DNA from: DATKJS01 sp050015275
Lineage (GTDB): Bacteria > Acidobacteriota > Aminicenantia > Aminicenantales > Saccharicenantaceae
Direction: 5' to 3'
DNA: 43,122 nt
Assembly: GCA_050015275.1 (NCBI GenBank)
Contig: JBEKBS010000023.1
Coordinates: 1-43,122, forward strand
Below the pieces are notes generated by a model. That model was not told the DNA's origin and did no database searches. It worked only from the letters and a program-made list of their open reading frames with translations. A program made the translations under genes and the position numbers. Shown in pieces: positions 24,219-32,857 of this stretch (position 1 is the first letter of the stretch; each line of letters starts with the position of its first letter).

Positions 24219-24698
24219 TCAGTCCTTCAGCGTGATCCGGGGCTGTTCCTTCCGCCATGGGTAGCTCTTGCGGAGCGGGTGCCCCTCGAACCCCTCGTAC
24301 ATCAGGATGCGCCGAAGGTCGGGGTGCCCTATGAAAGCGACGCCGAACATGTCGAAGACCTCCCGCTCGAGCCAGTCGGCGTTCTTCCAGAGCCCGACGA
24401 GCGAATCCACGACAGCGGTCTCGCCGGGCAAGGACACCTTGATCCGGAGGCGGCGGTTGCGGCTCATCGAATAAAGGTGGTAGACCATCTCGAACCGATT
24501 CTCCGAGGCCAGGAAATCGACGCAGGTCAGGTCGAGGAGGACGGCGTAGTCGAACGGCGCGTCCTTGAGCCCCGACATCACGGGCCGCAGCCCCTCCCGC
24601 CGGACGACGAGGACCTGGTCTCCGCGGGTCTCCGCGTCCGACTCGATCTCGTCGGGGAACCGCTTCCGGATCTCTTCGATCAGGTTTTCTTTTTCCAT
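24219..24698 (-). CDS. nuoC: NADH-quinone oxidoreductase subunit C
   Basis: A 159-residue 30-kDa-type subunit. The family signature WLEREVFDMFGVAFIGHPDLRR-like block is present (DWLEREVFDMFG then HPDLRRIL), followed by GHPLRKSYP. The ATG at 24698 lies inside the end of nuoB (19-base overlap) with TGGAG upstream; longer in-frame starts lie within nuoB and are rejected. Confidence 0.94.
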   Translation of the reverse strand: MEKENLIEEIRKRFPDEIESDAETRGDQVLVVRREGLRPVMSGLKDAPFDYAVLLDLTCVDFLASENRFEMVYHLYSMSRNRRLRIKVSLPGETAVVDSLVGLWKNADWLEREVFDMFGVAFIGHPDLRRILMYEGFEGHPLRKSYPWRKEQPRITLKD

Positions 24699-25156
24699 CT
24701 CCAGTCCTGTCCCTGATTCTGGATCTTCTCCTGGAGCTTCAGGAGGCCGTCGAGGACCATCTCGGGCCGCGGCGGGCAGCCCGGGATATAAACGTCCACC
24801 GGGATGATCTTGTCGATGCCCTGGACGGCGGCGTAGTTCTGGTAGATGCCGCCGCTCACGGCGCAGGCCCCGAAGGCGATGACCCACTTGGGTTCCATCA
24901 TCTGTTCGTAAACGGTCCTGAGGGCCGGGGCGAGCTTGTGGCTGACCGTGCCGACAACGAGCAGCAGGTCGGCCTGCCGCGGCGAGAACCGGGTCAGGCC
25001 CGCCCCGAACCGGTCGATGTCGAAATGGGCGCAGGCGGCCGACATGTACTCCATGCCGCAGCACGCCGTAATAAAAGGATAGTGGAAAAGCGAGAACTTC
25101 CTGGCCCAGCCGACGGCCATGTCGAAGCGCGTCGTCAGGAAATCGAAGCCGCTCAT
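24680..25156 (-). CDS. nuoB: NADH-quinone oxidoreductase subunit B
   Basis: A 158-residue subunit holding cluster N2, the electron donor to quinone. The ligands are in ITACCGMEYM, GACAVSGGI and IPGCPPRPE, a complete set. The start overlaps the nuoA stop by ATGA and its end overlaps nuoC. Confidence 0.97.
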   Translation of the reverse strand: MSGFDFLTTRFDMAVGWARKFSLFHYPFITACCGMEYMSAACAHFDIDRFGAGLTRFSPRQADLLLVVGTVSHKLAPALRTVYEQMMEPKWVIAFGACAVSGGIYQNYAAVQGIDKIIPVDVYIPGCPPRPEMVLDGLLKLQEKIQNQGQDWRWKKKT

Positions 25157-25497
25157 GACCAGTCGAAGATCCCTTTCTTCCAGGCGTAGACGAATCCCAG
25201 GGCGAGGATGAGGATATAGCTCGCGACGGCGGCGAATCCGGCGGCCCCGTGGTCACGGAATGCGAGAGCCAGGGGAAAGAGGAAGACGACCTCGACATCG
25301 AGCAGGAGGAAGAGGAGCGCGACGAGAAAGAACGGGATGCGGACGGGACGGATCTCCGCCTGGAGATAAGGGCTTCCGCATTCGAAGGGTTTTTCGCGGG
25401 CCGGGTTGGGCTTTCTCGGCCCGAGGAGGGAGTTCATAAAGAGCATGACGAGGGCGAGCAACCCGAAAACGAGGAAGGAAAGCGCTAGCTCCAGCAT
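25153..25497 (-). CDS. nuoA: NADH-quinone oxidoreductase subunit A
   Basis: A 114-residue membrane subunit with three hydrophobic segments (about 5-22, 55-75, 85-107). The conserved loop KPFECGSPYLQAEIRPVRIPFF contains the Cys known to line the quinone channel. It is the first gene of the operon, about 20 bases after the predicted promoter. Confidence 0.95.
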   Translation of the reverse strand: MLELALSFLVFGLLALVMLFMNSLLGPRKPNPAREKPFECGSPYLQAEIRPVRIPFFLVALLFLLLDVEVVFLFPLALAFRDHGAAGFAAVASYILILALGFVYAWKKGIFDWS

Positions 25498-25518
25498 GGG
25501 GCCTTCAAAACCGCATCG

Positions 25519-25547
25519 ATTGTATAGAATCGCCCAGCTTTTTTCAA
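25519..25547 (-). promoter_or_regulatory. Promoter of the nuo operon
   Basis: On the minus strand TTGAAA (25547-25542) and TACAAT (25524-25519) are 17 bases apart, in the 60-base gap between lpdA and nuoA. No strong terminator lies after lpdA, so read-through is also possible. Confidence 0.7.
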
Positions 25548-25557
25548 CAACCCGTCA

Positions 25558-26961
25558 TCACGAATTGAGGATGTGCAGCGCCTCGCCCTTGGCTTTAAGG
25601 GCCGCTTCGCCGACCGTTTCAGAAAGGCTCGGGTGGATGTAGATCAGGGAGGCGACATCGGCAAGCTCCAATCCTCTGGAGACGGCCATAGTCAACACGG
25701 GGATCATGTCCGAGGCCCCAGGTGCGAGGATGTGGGCGCCGATCACCCGGTCCGACTCGTCGGCGATGATCTTGACCATGCCATCCGTGGCATCCATGGT
25801 CATGGCCCGGCCGCTCGCCTGAAGCAGGAAAACCCCCGTCTGGATCTTGATCCCCCGTTCGGCGGCTTCTTCAGTCGTCAACCCGACCGAAGCGAACTCA
25901 GGTTCGGTGAAGACGGCCATGGGCACGGCGGCGTCATCCACTGTTCTTTCGAAGCCGGAGGCGTTCTCGACCGCGACGACCGCATCGTGGTAGGCTTTGT
26001 GGGCCAGGAGCTTGCCGCCGATGACGTCGCCGATCGCATAGATCCCGGGCACGCTCGTCTCGAGCTTCTCATTCACCTTGATGAACCCGGTCCGGTCCAG
26101 ATCGAGAATGGGCAGTCCGTCGCAAAGGTTCTCGGTCGCCGGCTTCCGTCCCGCGGCGAGCAAGACCTTTTCCGCAGCATATTCGAACGGCGCGTTCGTC
26201 CTCAGGCAGGTGCCCTTGAGCGTCACCTTGCCTTCTTCGACCTTCGCTCCCTCGATCCGCATCTGGGTGAGGATCGTGGGCCCGTGCTTCTTGAACACCC
26301 GGTCGAGACGGGCAGCCGTTTCCCTGTCCGAACCCGGCAGAATCGTCGGCAGGATCTCGAGCACGGTCACGTCCGTCCCCAGCCTCCGGTAGATCGAGCC
26401 GATCTCGAGCCCGATCGCGCCGGCGCCGATGACGAGCAGGCTCTTCGGGACCTCGGCGAACTCCAGGGCCTCGGTGCTGGTCACGACGTTCCGGCCGTCC
26501 GGCTTGAGGAAGGGCAGGCTCGCGGCCCGGCTTCCCGTGGCCACGATGACCTTTTCGGCCTCGATGACCTTCTCCCCTTCCGCGGTCAGAGCGGTCACGG
26601 TTTTGTCGCCTTTCAGCCGGGCCGTCCCCTTGACGATCTCGACCCTGCCTTTTTCAAGAAGGAAGACGATCCCGTTGACAAGCCGGTCGACGACCGAAAC
26701 CCGGCCCTCCTGGACTTTTTTCCAGTCCATCGAGATCTGACCAACGGGCCCGAGGAGTGTTCTCATACCCCTGACTTCTTTGAGGATCTTGGTCTGATGA
26801 AGGAGGTATTTCGTCGGGATGCAGCCGTAGTTGATGCAGGTCCCGCCCACCCTGTCTTCCTCGATGAGCGTGACCTTTTTCTTAAGCTGGGCGCCCCGCA
26901 TCGCGGCCAGGTAGCCCCCGGGGCCTCCCCCGATGATGACGATGTCTCTTTTCTCGGCCAT
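25558..26961 (-). CDS. lpdA: Dihydrolipoamide dehydrogenase (E3)
   Basis: A 467-residue flavoprotein that reoxidises lipoyl groups of 2-oxoacid dehydrogenases or the glycine system. It has the FAD site IIGGGPGGYLAAM, the redox disulfide GGTCINYGC, the NAD site VIGAGAIGLEIGS, YAIGDVIGG and the dimer-interface IHPSLSE with the catalytic His. The ATG at 26961 with GAAAGGAACC upstream is preferred over an in-frame TTG at 26976. No E1 or E2 gene is adjacent. Confidence 0.94.
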   Translation of the reverse strand: MAEKRDIVIIGGGPGGYLAAMRGAQLKKKVTLIEEDRVGGTCINYGCIPTKYLLHQTKILKEVRGMRTLLGPVGQISMDWKKVQEGRVSVVDRLVNGIVFLLEKGRVEIVKGTARLKGDKTVTALTAEGEKVIEAEKVIVATGSRAASLPFLKPDGRNVVTSTEALEFAEVPKSLLVIGAGAIGLEIGSIYRRLGTDVTVLEILPTILPGSDRETAARLDRVFKKHGPTILTQMRIEGAKVEEGKVTLKGTCLRTNAPFEYAAEKVLLAAGRKPATENLCDGLPILDLDRTGFIKVNEKLETSVPGIYAIGDVIGGKLLAHKAYHDAVVAVENASGFERTVDDAAVPMAVFTEPEFASVGLTTEEAAERGIKIQTGVFLLQASGRAMTMDATDGMVKIIADESDRVIGAHILAPGASDMIPVLTMAVSRGLELADVASLIYIHPSLSETVGEAALKAKGEALHILNS

Positions 26962-26993
26962 TTCGGTTCCTTTCAATGACTCAAGGGAGCCTT

Positions 26994-27022
26994 ATTATAA
27001 GGTTTTCCGGGCTGCGTGTTAA
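26994..27022 (-). promoter_or_regulatory. Promoter of lpdA
   Basis: On the minus strand TTAACA (27022-27017) and a perfect TATAAT (26999-26994) are 17 bases apart; the -10 lies inside the palindrome CCTTATTATAAGG. Confidence 0.75.
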
Positions 27023-27104
27023 GCCTGCAAAATGCAGAAGAGGGCCTCGGGGATTGGCCGGCAGGGAGTGGATTCTGAGGAGCGACCATCAGAAGCGCGG
27101 CGGA

Positions 27105-27125
27105 GCGGCTCGAAGCCGCGTTTTT
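27105..27125 (+). terminator. Terminator-like hairpin in the lpdA / oxidoreductase gap
   Basis: GCGGCT and AGCCGC pair around CGA and are followed by GTTTTT on the plus strand. No gene ends here, so it may stop antisense transcription or end an unseen short RNA in the 430-base divergent gap. The rest of that gap (26977-27404) holds the lpdA promoter, a long palindrome and a weak forward promoter. Confidence 0.35.
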
Positions 27126-27148
27126 GGGAAATCTCTGAAACGGGTCCC

Positions 27149-27194
27149 TAGGAAAAGGGGGACACGTAACGCTGCACATTTCCCCCTTTTCCTA
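27149..27194. repeat. 46-base palindromic repeat (REP-like)
   Basis: TAGGAAAAGGGGGA (27149-27162) is perfectly complementary to TCCCCCTTTTCCTA (27181-27194) around an 18-base loop starting CACGTAAC. The AAAAGGGGGACACGTA type of core is common in dispersed palindromes mobilised by REP-associated (RAYT/IS200-like) transposases. No such transposase is in the window. Confidence 0.6.
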
Positions 27195-27344
27195 TCCCTG
27201 CCCGCTCGGCCTTCCAATGCCTTCCTCCGGGAAGCACCCCTGCACTCTGCGTCTTTATGCCTCCTGCCATTCCCCTTCAGCCCTCTTCAATAATCGGAGC
27301 TTATAAGGAATCGGTCCCTCTCGGCAGAGGTGCTCTCGCATTTC

Positions 27345-27371
27345 TTGACACCCGGTCCGCAAACCTGTAAA
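27345..27371 (+). promoter_or_regulatory. Weak candidate promoter of the membrane Fe-S oxidoreductase gene
   Basis: TTGACA (27345-27350) is perfect, but the best -10 (TGTAAA, 27366-27371) is only 15 bases away. It lies 34 bases before the ATG, which would suit. Confidence 0.4.
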
Positions 27372-27404
27372 AAAGGGACCGCAGGGCAGGAAAGGAGACC
27401 CCTC

Positions 27405-29420
27405 ATGCTCACGAGCTGGGAAAAGCTCATCTTCGTTTTTCTCATCCTGGCTACGGCGGCAGCATTTTTCCAGCCGCTCATCCGGCGCTTCCGGATCATC
27501 CGGGCGGGCCAGCCGGAGGACCGGTTCAGGGACCTCTGGAAGAGATTCCGCCATGCCTTCGTCAAAGTTTTTTTCCAAAGATGCACCCTGCGCGAAGAGC
27601 GGTTGTTCACGGGCCTGATGCATGTTTTCATTTTTTATAGCGCCCTGAGCTTCGACACGATGACCGTCAACCACACCCTGGAGGGTTTTTTCAAGGGATT
27701 TTACCTTTTCGGCGACACGAAGTTCGGGCTCTTTTTTTCCCTGCTCATTGACGTCGCGGCCTTTGCCGTGATGACCGGCGTCCTGTTCCTCGCCTTCCGG
27801 CGTTTCATCGTCCGGCCCAAGGCCTATGAAACGACCCGGGCCGATTCGGCTTTGATTTACACGCTGATCACGCTGGCCACCTTCACCTATCTCTACTTCG
27901 AGGGCTTCGCCATTGCCCACCACCCGGAGACGGCGCGGCTGTCGTTCCTCGGAAGCTGGCTGGCCGGAGCGATTAAGAACGCTGGTCTGGGCGCCGATGC
28001 CGTCGCTGCCCACTTCAAGATCTCCTGGTGGGCCCACATTGTCGCCGTCTATGCGTTTATCGCCTATGTCCCCCATTCCAAGTATCTCCACATGATCGCC
28101 GGCCCGGTCAATGTTTTCTTCCGGCGGGATACGACGAGCGGCGAGCTCGCGGCCATCGACCTCGAAAAGTCCGAGGTCTTCGGCGTCGAGAAGCTCCCGG
28201 ACTTCACCTGGAAGGACAACCTCGACGCCTTCGCCTGCATGGAATGCGGCCGCTGCCAGGACGCCTGCCCGGCCTTCGCCAGCGGCAAGCCCCTCTCCCC
28301 AAAGATGATCATGTTCAACATGGAGCAGGCCCTGCTGGCCAATGATAAGGCCGTGATGGCCAAAAAACGGGACGACCTCACGGAGCTCGTTCCCGAGACA
28401 TTCACGGAAGGCGAAATATGGACCTGCACGACCTGCGGGGCCTGCATGAAGGAATGTCCCGTCGAGATCGAGCACATCGCGAAAATCGTGGGGGCGCGGC
28501 GGAGCCAGGTCCTCATGCAGAGCAAGTTTCCCCAGGAGCTCAACGCCTTTTTCCGGAACATCGAAACGAACTCCAACCCCTGGGGCATCGGCTTCTCCAA
28601 GCGGGCCGACTGGACCGAAGGGCTGGACGTGAAGCTCCTGTCCGACGTGCCGGACGCCGAATACTTGTTCTGGGTCGGCTGCATGGGCGCCTATGACGAG
28701 GAAGGGAAAAAGACCGCCCGGGCCTTGGTCACGATTCTGAAGAAGGCCGGGATCACGTTCGGCATCCTCGGGACCGAAGAAAAATGCTGCGGCGATTCGG
28801 CCCGGCGGCTGGGCAACGAATATCTTTTCCAGAGCCTGGCCCAGGAGAATATCGCTCTCTTCAAAACCCGCAATGTTGAGAAGATTGTGACCATTTGCCC
28901 GCACGGCTATAACACCTTCAAGCACGAGTATCCGAAGCTCCTGGATTTCGTGCCCGGCCTGACACCAGAACACAAGGAGCGGCTGCGGGCGATCGAGGTC
29001 GTATCCCACACGGGACTGATTGAAAGGCTCCTGGCCTCTGGGAAGCTACGGCTAAGCCGCCGGGAGAGCGGTCCATACACGTACCACGACCCCTGCTATC
29101 TTGGGCGTCATAACGGCCTGACGAAGGAGCCAAGGGCGGTCCTGGCCTCGGCCCTGGGTGGCAAAAAGAAAGAGCTCCGGAGGCACGGCGACGACAGCTT
29201 TTGTTGCGGCGCGGGCGGCGGGTTGATGTGGACCGAGGAATCGCTCGGCCAGCGGATCAATCACCTGCGCGTCGACGAGGTGATCGCCTCGGGAGCGGAG
29301 TTAGCGGCCGCCGCCTGCCCCTTCTGCCTGACGATGCTACGGGATGGACTTAAAGACAAGGGCCGCGAAGACATCAAGGTCAAGGATATCGCCCAACTCG
29401 TGGCGGAAAGTTTAGTTTAG
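27405..29420 (+). CDS. FadF/HdrD-type membrane iron-sulfur oxidoreductase
   Basis: A 671-residue fusion. Residues 1-240 are a NarI-like membrane domain with about five to six helices and conserved His residues that may bind haem (GLMHVFIF, HHPE, WWAHIV, YVPHSKYLH). Next come two 4Fe-4S motifs, CMECGRCQDACP and CTTCGACMKECP, then two CCG domains with EEKCCGD and FCCGAGGG as in heterodisulfide reductase HdrD. This is the plan of the EtfAB:menaquinone oxidoreductase (EMO/FadF) that passes electrons from acyl-CoA oxidation to quinone. No etf gene is next to it, so the electron donor is inferred. AAAGGAG precedes the ATG at 27405; an upstream start at 27330 has none. Confidence 0.9.
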   Translation: MLTSWEKLIFVFLILATAAAFFQPLIRRFRIIRAGQPEDRFRDLWKRFRHAFVKVFFQRCTLREERLFTGLMHVFIFYSALSFDTMTVNHTLEGFFKGFYLFGDTKFGLFFSLLIDVAAFAVMTGVLFLAFRRFIVRPKAYETTRADSALIYTLITLATFTYLYFEGFAIAHHPETARLSFLGSWLAGAIKNAGLGADAVAAHFKISWWAHIVAVYAFIAYVPHSKYLHMIAGPVNVFFRRDTTSGELAAIDLEKSEVFGVEKLPDFTWKDNLDAFACMECGRCQDACPAFASGKPLSPKMIMFNMEQALLANDKAVMAKKRDDLTELVPETFTEGEIWTCTTCGACMKECPVEIEHIAKIVGARRSQVLMQSKFPQELNAFFRNIETNSNPWGIGFSKRADWTEGLDVKLLSDVPDAEYLFWVGCMGAYDEEGKKTARALVTILKKAGITFGILGTEEKCCGDSARRLGNEYLFQSLAQENIALFKTRNVEKIVTICPHGYNTFKHEYPKLLDFVPGLTPEHKERLRAIEVVSHTGLIERLLASGKLRLSRRESGPYTYHDPCYLGRHNGLTKEPRAVLASALGGKKKELRRHGDDSFCCGAGGGLMWTEESLGQRINHLRVDEVIASGAELAAAACPFCLTMLRDGLKDKGREDIKVKDIAQLVAESLV

Positions 29421-29461
29421 AATTGAGCACGCGTTAAGGGCCATTCCCGGCGACATCCCCT

Positions 29462-30665
29462 TCATTTTTCTGATGAAGGCCGGGGGGACTTTATCACCAC
29501 ATCTCCCAAGGGGATTTCTTTGTATCGCATGAAAGTTTTGCCCTTTGGAGTCCAGCTCTTATCCAGATGATCGTCAATTTTTTCAAATGATCCCAGAAGT
29601 TCAAACTGCTCGAGAACATAGGGTATCCCTTCACCTCCAAAGACTGAATTGGAATCAATCATATGGAAATGGAGATGAGGAGCATCGGAAATGCCTGAGT
29701 TTCCGATCAAGCCCAACACCCGGCCTTTTCGTATCTTATCCCCGATTTTGACCCGCAGACTTTTTGGCTTGAGATGGGCATAGACCGCGTACACTCCTTG
29801 CCCAATATTCAGGATGACATAATTCCCGGCCGCGTATTCCAGGCTCTTCGATACGGCATATGCGCCAAGGGGTGTGTTCTCGATGATGCCCTCTTTGATA
29901 TCGGAGATGACGCCGTCTGCAACCGCGATGACCTCTTCGCCATAGCTAAGCCAATTGGCATTGGATGAACTTTCTCCATGGACCAACCGGTAATCCTCGC
30001 CGAACTTCATCAAGTCGATCGCGTATCGTTCGTTAACGACTAACCGGCTGTTCCATGCCTGCATCGAAAGCCGGTGACCCACGGGACCATCACCAGGGCA
30101 ATTCCCGGCCAGCCAAACTCCGGACCGGACAGGAGGGCCAATCATCAAAGGCGCCTTTTTAAGGATGGAAACTCGAGCGCCTTGACCTTGCAGCAATACC
30201 TTCTCCCCGTTGCTTCGGGAATACGCACCTGTCACCCGGTGAGTAAGGAAATCCGGGACTTCCGCACTATTCCCAAAGGAAAGCATGATAAACAGGACGG
30301 CCCGCGTGCCCCCTTCTAAAATGGATTTATCTTCCATATCCTGCGGTTTTCCCGGCCGAACAAGACATTCGGAGAGCTTGTCTCCTTGGTAAGTCTTGAT
30401 AAGGCTTCTTCCATCACCGAGGACCTCAATACTGCGGAGAGACAGGGCGCCCCCTGAGGAAACTTGTCATATGCAGTTCATAAATGAGATGAATTCCTCC
30501 TTCGCCTTTTACGGGAGACGGCGGAAAAAGGATTTCATAGACAAGGGGAAGATAAGGGACCTTCTGAATTTCCTGTGACGGCAAAAGGAAATTTACGGAG
30601 AGTCCCAAAAGGCAGATTAAACCCATCACGCGCATGAATCGTACCTGAGGAGTTCGGATCTGCAT
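29462..30665 (-). pseudogene. M23 (LytM) peptidase gene broken by a one-base frameshift
   Basis: Two adjoining frames give one family protein. The 5' part (30665 to about 30455) starts with GGAGGG upstream and encodes a signal or anchor (MRVMGLICLLGLSVNFLL) and GIHLIYELHMTSF. The 3' part is open from about 30466 and continues LSLRSIEVLGDGRSLIKTY into the M23 domain with ERYAIDLM and HLHFHM metal ligands. Removing one G from the run of five at 30450-30454 joins them into a 400-residue protein. As read, translation would stop at 30426. A secondary ATG at 30337 could still make the peptidase part without its export signal. It may be a true mutation, a slippage-controlled gene or a sequencing error in a homopolymer. 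Confidence 0.8.
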
Positions 30666-30812
30666 GAATGTCCCTCCCTGAAGACATTTTTCTTTCCTTT
30701 ATATCCTGTAATACACCCAAACCACCCAAAAAGGTTTTCCCGGGGTGGCCATTTGCTTTTTGCGCCGCCCGGATGCCACGCCCCTAGGCACGGCTCCCCT
30801 TCTCTCAGGCGG

Positions 30813-31574
30813 TCAAAACACGGTTTCGACGCGGATGCCGCGGGCCCGAAGGGCCCTGGCTAAACGCGTCGACTGTGTCCTAAAGAACGAATCCGTCAGG
30901 GCGTCGAGAAGGCCGTGACGGGCGTAGAACCCCCGGACGGCCGGAACGTAATTCATCCGGTCGATGAGGACTCGGTCGGCGGCTCCCGCGAGAAGCGCGG
31001 CCAGCTTTTCGGGGTTCCCCGGCAGGAGCGGGCCCGCGAAGACGAACGTTGATACTCCCGCGGCCCGGAACTCCCGCAGAACCTCGATCCGTTCCTGGAT
31101 CGGCGAAGCCTTCGGCTCGAACAGCCGGGCGATCGTCTCATCCTCGGTCGCGATGGTAAAGCCGACCTCCGCATCCGGGATCCGCCGGATGACATCGAGG
31201 TCGCGCCTGACGCGGGACGACTTGGTCTGGATCTCGACTGGGAAGTCGCGGCCGGCGAGGACTTCAAGCGAGCGGCGAGTCAGCCCATAACGCTCCTCCC
31301 GCGGCTGATAAGGGTCGCAGACCGAGGCGAACCAGATCGTCCCCCGCTTGGCCTTGACGATCTGCTTGGCCAGAAGCGCGGGAGCGTTGATTTTGACGTC
31401 GACGAACTCGCCCCAAGGCTCGCTGTGACCGCTGTACAGCCTCATGAAGAGCGCCGCATAACAATAGACGCAGCCGACCTCACAGCCGGTGTAAGGATTG
31501 ACGCAATAATCGTAGATCTTCGAAGCGTTGAGGATGGATTTGGCTTCGATCTCACGGACAATCGGCCCGGACAA
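30813..31574 (-). CDS. SPL-family radical SAM protein
   Basis: A 253-residue protein with NPYTGCEVGCVYCYA, the C-x3-C-x2-C cluster-binding motif of radical SAM enzymes (Cys31, 35, 38). The following region (GTIWFASVCDPYQPREE, then VEIQTKSSRVRRDLDVI) matches the spore-photoproduct-lyase-like group (Rv2578c type), though the organism need not sporulate. A role in DNA repair or modification is possible but not proven. It ends 148 bases before the M23 gene and starts six bases after the aldolase stop. Confidence 0.86.
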   Translation of the reverse strand: MSGPIVREIEAKSILNASKIYDYCVNPYTGCEVGCVYCYAALFMRLYSGHSEPWGEFVDVKINAPALLAKQIVKAKRGTIWFASVCDPYQPREERYGLTRRSLEVLAGRDFPVEIQTKSSRVRRDLDVIRRIPDAEVGFTIATEDETIARLFEPKASPIQERIEVLREFRAAGVSTFVFAGPLLPGNPEKLAALLAGAADRVLIDRMNYVPAVRGFYARHGLLDALTDSFFRTQSTRLARALRARGIRVETVF

Positions 31575-31580
31575 TCTTCA

Positions 31581-32615
31581 TCACCTGACTAGAATCTCTT
31601 TAAAGGCCCGAATGGCGCGGGCGACGTCCTCGTCGCCGACGTCCTTGTGGGTGACCATGCGGATGCCACCGCTCACGGCCAGGGCGAGGATGCCTTTGTC
31701 CTTCATTTTCTCCAGCATCGCGGCGACAGTGATCGTCGGGTGGTCGAAGCCGAAGATGATGATATTCGTCTGGACGGATGCCGGGTTGAGCATGATCCCG
31801 GGAAAACCGCTAATGCCCACGGCGAGTTTCCCGGCTCTTGCGTGATCGTCCTTGAGCCGCCCGACCATCTCGGTCAGGGCGATGATCCCGGGGGCGGCCA
31901 GGACCCCGACCTGCCGCATGCCTCCGCCCAGGGCCTTCCTCAGCCTGCGGGCGAATTCGATGCGTTCGCTGTCCGCCACGAGCATCGACCCCACGGGCGC
32001 CGATAACCCCTTGGACAGGCAAAACATCACCGAATCGACGTACTCGGCGTACTCCTTGACCGGGACGCCCGAGGCGTGGCTGGCGTTGAAGATCCGGGCG
32101 CCGTCCAAATGGACGCGGAGCCCGTTCTCGTCGGCGATTTTCCTCACGGCCTTGAAATTCTCGAGCGGCAGGACGGCCCCGCCCCAGTTGTTGTGGGTGT
32201 TCTCGAGGCAAATGAGCGACGTCCGCGGCGTGTGGACATTGGGCTTGCGGATATTCGCTAGGATATCTTCGGGGTCCATGGCCCCCCGGTCCGACCGGAC
32301 CGGCCGGGGCGTGATCCCCGAGATGAAGGTCATATGCGTGGATTCCATATTGTAGATGTGCGACCGTTCCTCGACGATGACCTCCTCCAGGACGTTCGTC
32401 CACATCTTGACCGCGATGGCATTTCCCATGGTCCCGGACGGGCAGTAGAGGCCGGCTTCCTTGCCCATCGTCTCGGCCGCCAGGGCCTCGAGCTTCTGGA
32501 CTGTCGGGTCGTCCCCAAGAACGTCGTCGCCGACGACGGCGTCGGCCATGGCCTTTCTCATCTTCTCGGTCGGCCGGGTCACGGTGTCGCTGCGGAAATC
32601 CGAATAGGTCCTCAT
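31581..32615 (-). CDS. ltaE: Low-specificity L-threonine aldolase
   Basis: A 344-residue PLP enzyme that splits threonine or allo-threonine to glycine and acetaldehyde. Family marks are the start FRSDTVTRPTEKMRKAM, GDDVLGDDPTV, the HLDGARIFNA segment with the PLP-binding Asp, and FCLSKGLSAPVGS with the Schiff-base Lys. GGAGGA lies upstream of the ATG. A -10-like TATAAT (minus strand, 32645-32640) is close upstream. Confidence 0.94.
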   Translation of the reverse strand: MRTYSDFRSDTVTRPTEKMRKAMADAVVGDDVLGDDPTVQKLEALAAETMGKEAGLYCPSGTMGNAIAVKMWTNVLEEVIVEERSHIYNMESTHMTFISGITPRPVRSDRGAMDPEDILANIRKPNVHTPRTSLICLENTHNNWGGAVLPLENFKAVRKIADENGLRVHLDGARIFNASHASGVPVKEYAEYVDSVMFCLSKGLSAPVGSMLVADSERIEFARRLRKALGGGMRQVGVLAAPGIIALTEMVGRLKDDHARAGKLAVGISGFPGIMLNPASVQTNIIIFGFDHPTITVAAMLEKMKDKGILALAVSGGIRMVTHKDVGDEDVARAIRAFKEILVR

Positions 32616-32639
32616 GTTGGTCTATCCTCCGAAAGCTTG

Positions 32640-32645
32640 ATTATA
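32640..32645 (-). promoter_or_regulatory. -10 box of a candidate ltaE promoter
   Basis: A perfect TATAAT on the minus strand 25 bases before the ltaE ATG; the -35 at 17 bases (TGCCTT) is poor, so the promoter may need an activator. Confidence 0.4.
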
Positions 32646-32719
32646 TTTTAAAGGCGCGGGAAAAGGCAGTTTTTTTCTTTGGCATGAGCAAAATTGCCTG
32701 GCTCGGTTCAGATATTTCC

Positions 32720-32756
32720 CAGAAGTGGGGCTCCGAGCCCCTCCGCCGCACTTCTG
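32720..32756. repeat. Nested inverted repeat in the ltaE / PASTA divergent gap
   Basis: CAGAAGTG (32720-32727) pairs with CACTTCTG (32749-32756) and encloses a second stem GGGGCT/AGCCCC (32727-32732 and 32736-32741). No T-tract follows on either strand. It could be a double operator or a transcribed structure. The rest of this 240-base gap shows only weak promoter-like sequence. Confidence 0.5.
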
Positions 32757-32857
32757 CCGGTCGTTTCTCAGAATCCGCTCCCTGCCGGTCCGCGGGTTTA
32801 CTTGGTTCCGATTCTATGGTAATAATATCCCCTGAAATCAGGTCGTGAACATCGCGC

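Noticed and set aside
27255..29009. A 584-residue minus-strand frame
   Set aside because: It is antisense to the membrane iron-sulfur oxidoreductase, which has intact motifs; it is a shadow.
30426..30665. A separate 79-residue secreted protein
   Set aside because: Its sequence continues the N-terminus of the M23 peptidase across a one-base frameshift, so it is not a gene of its own.
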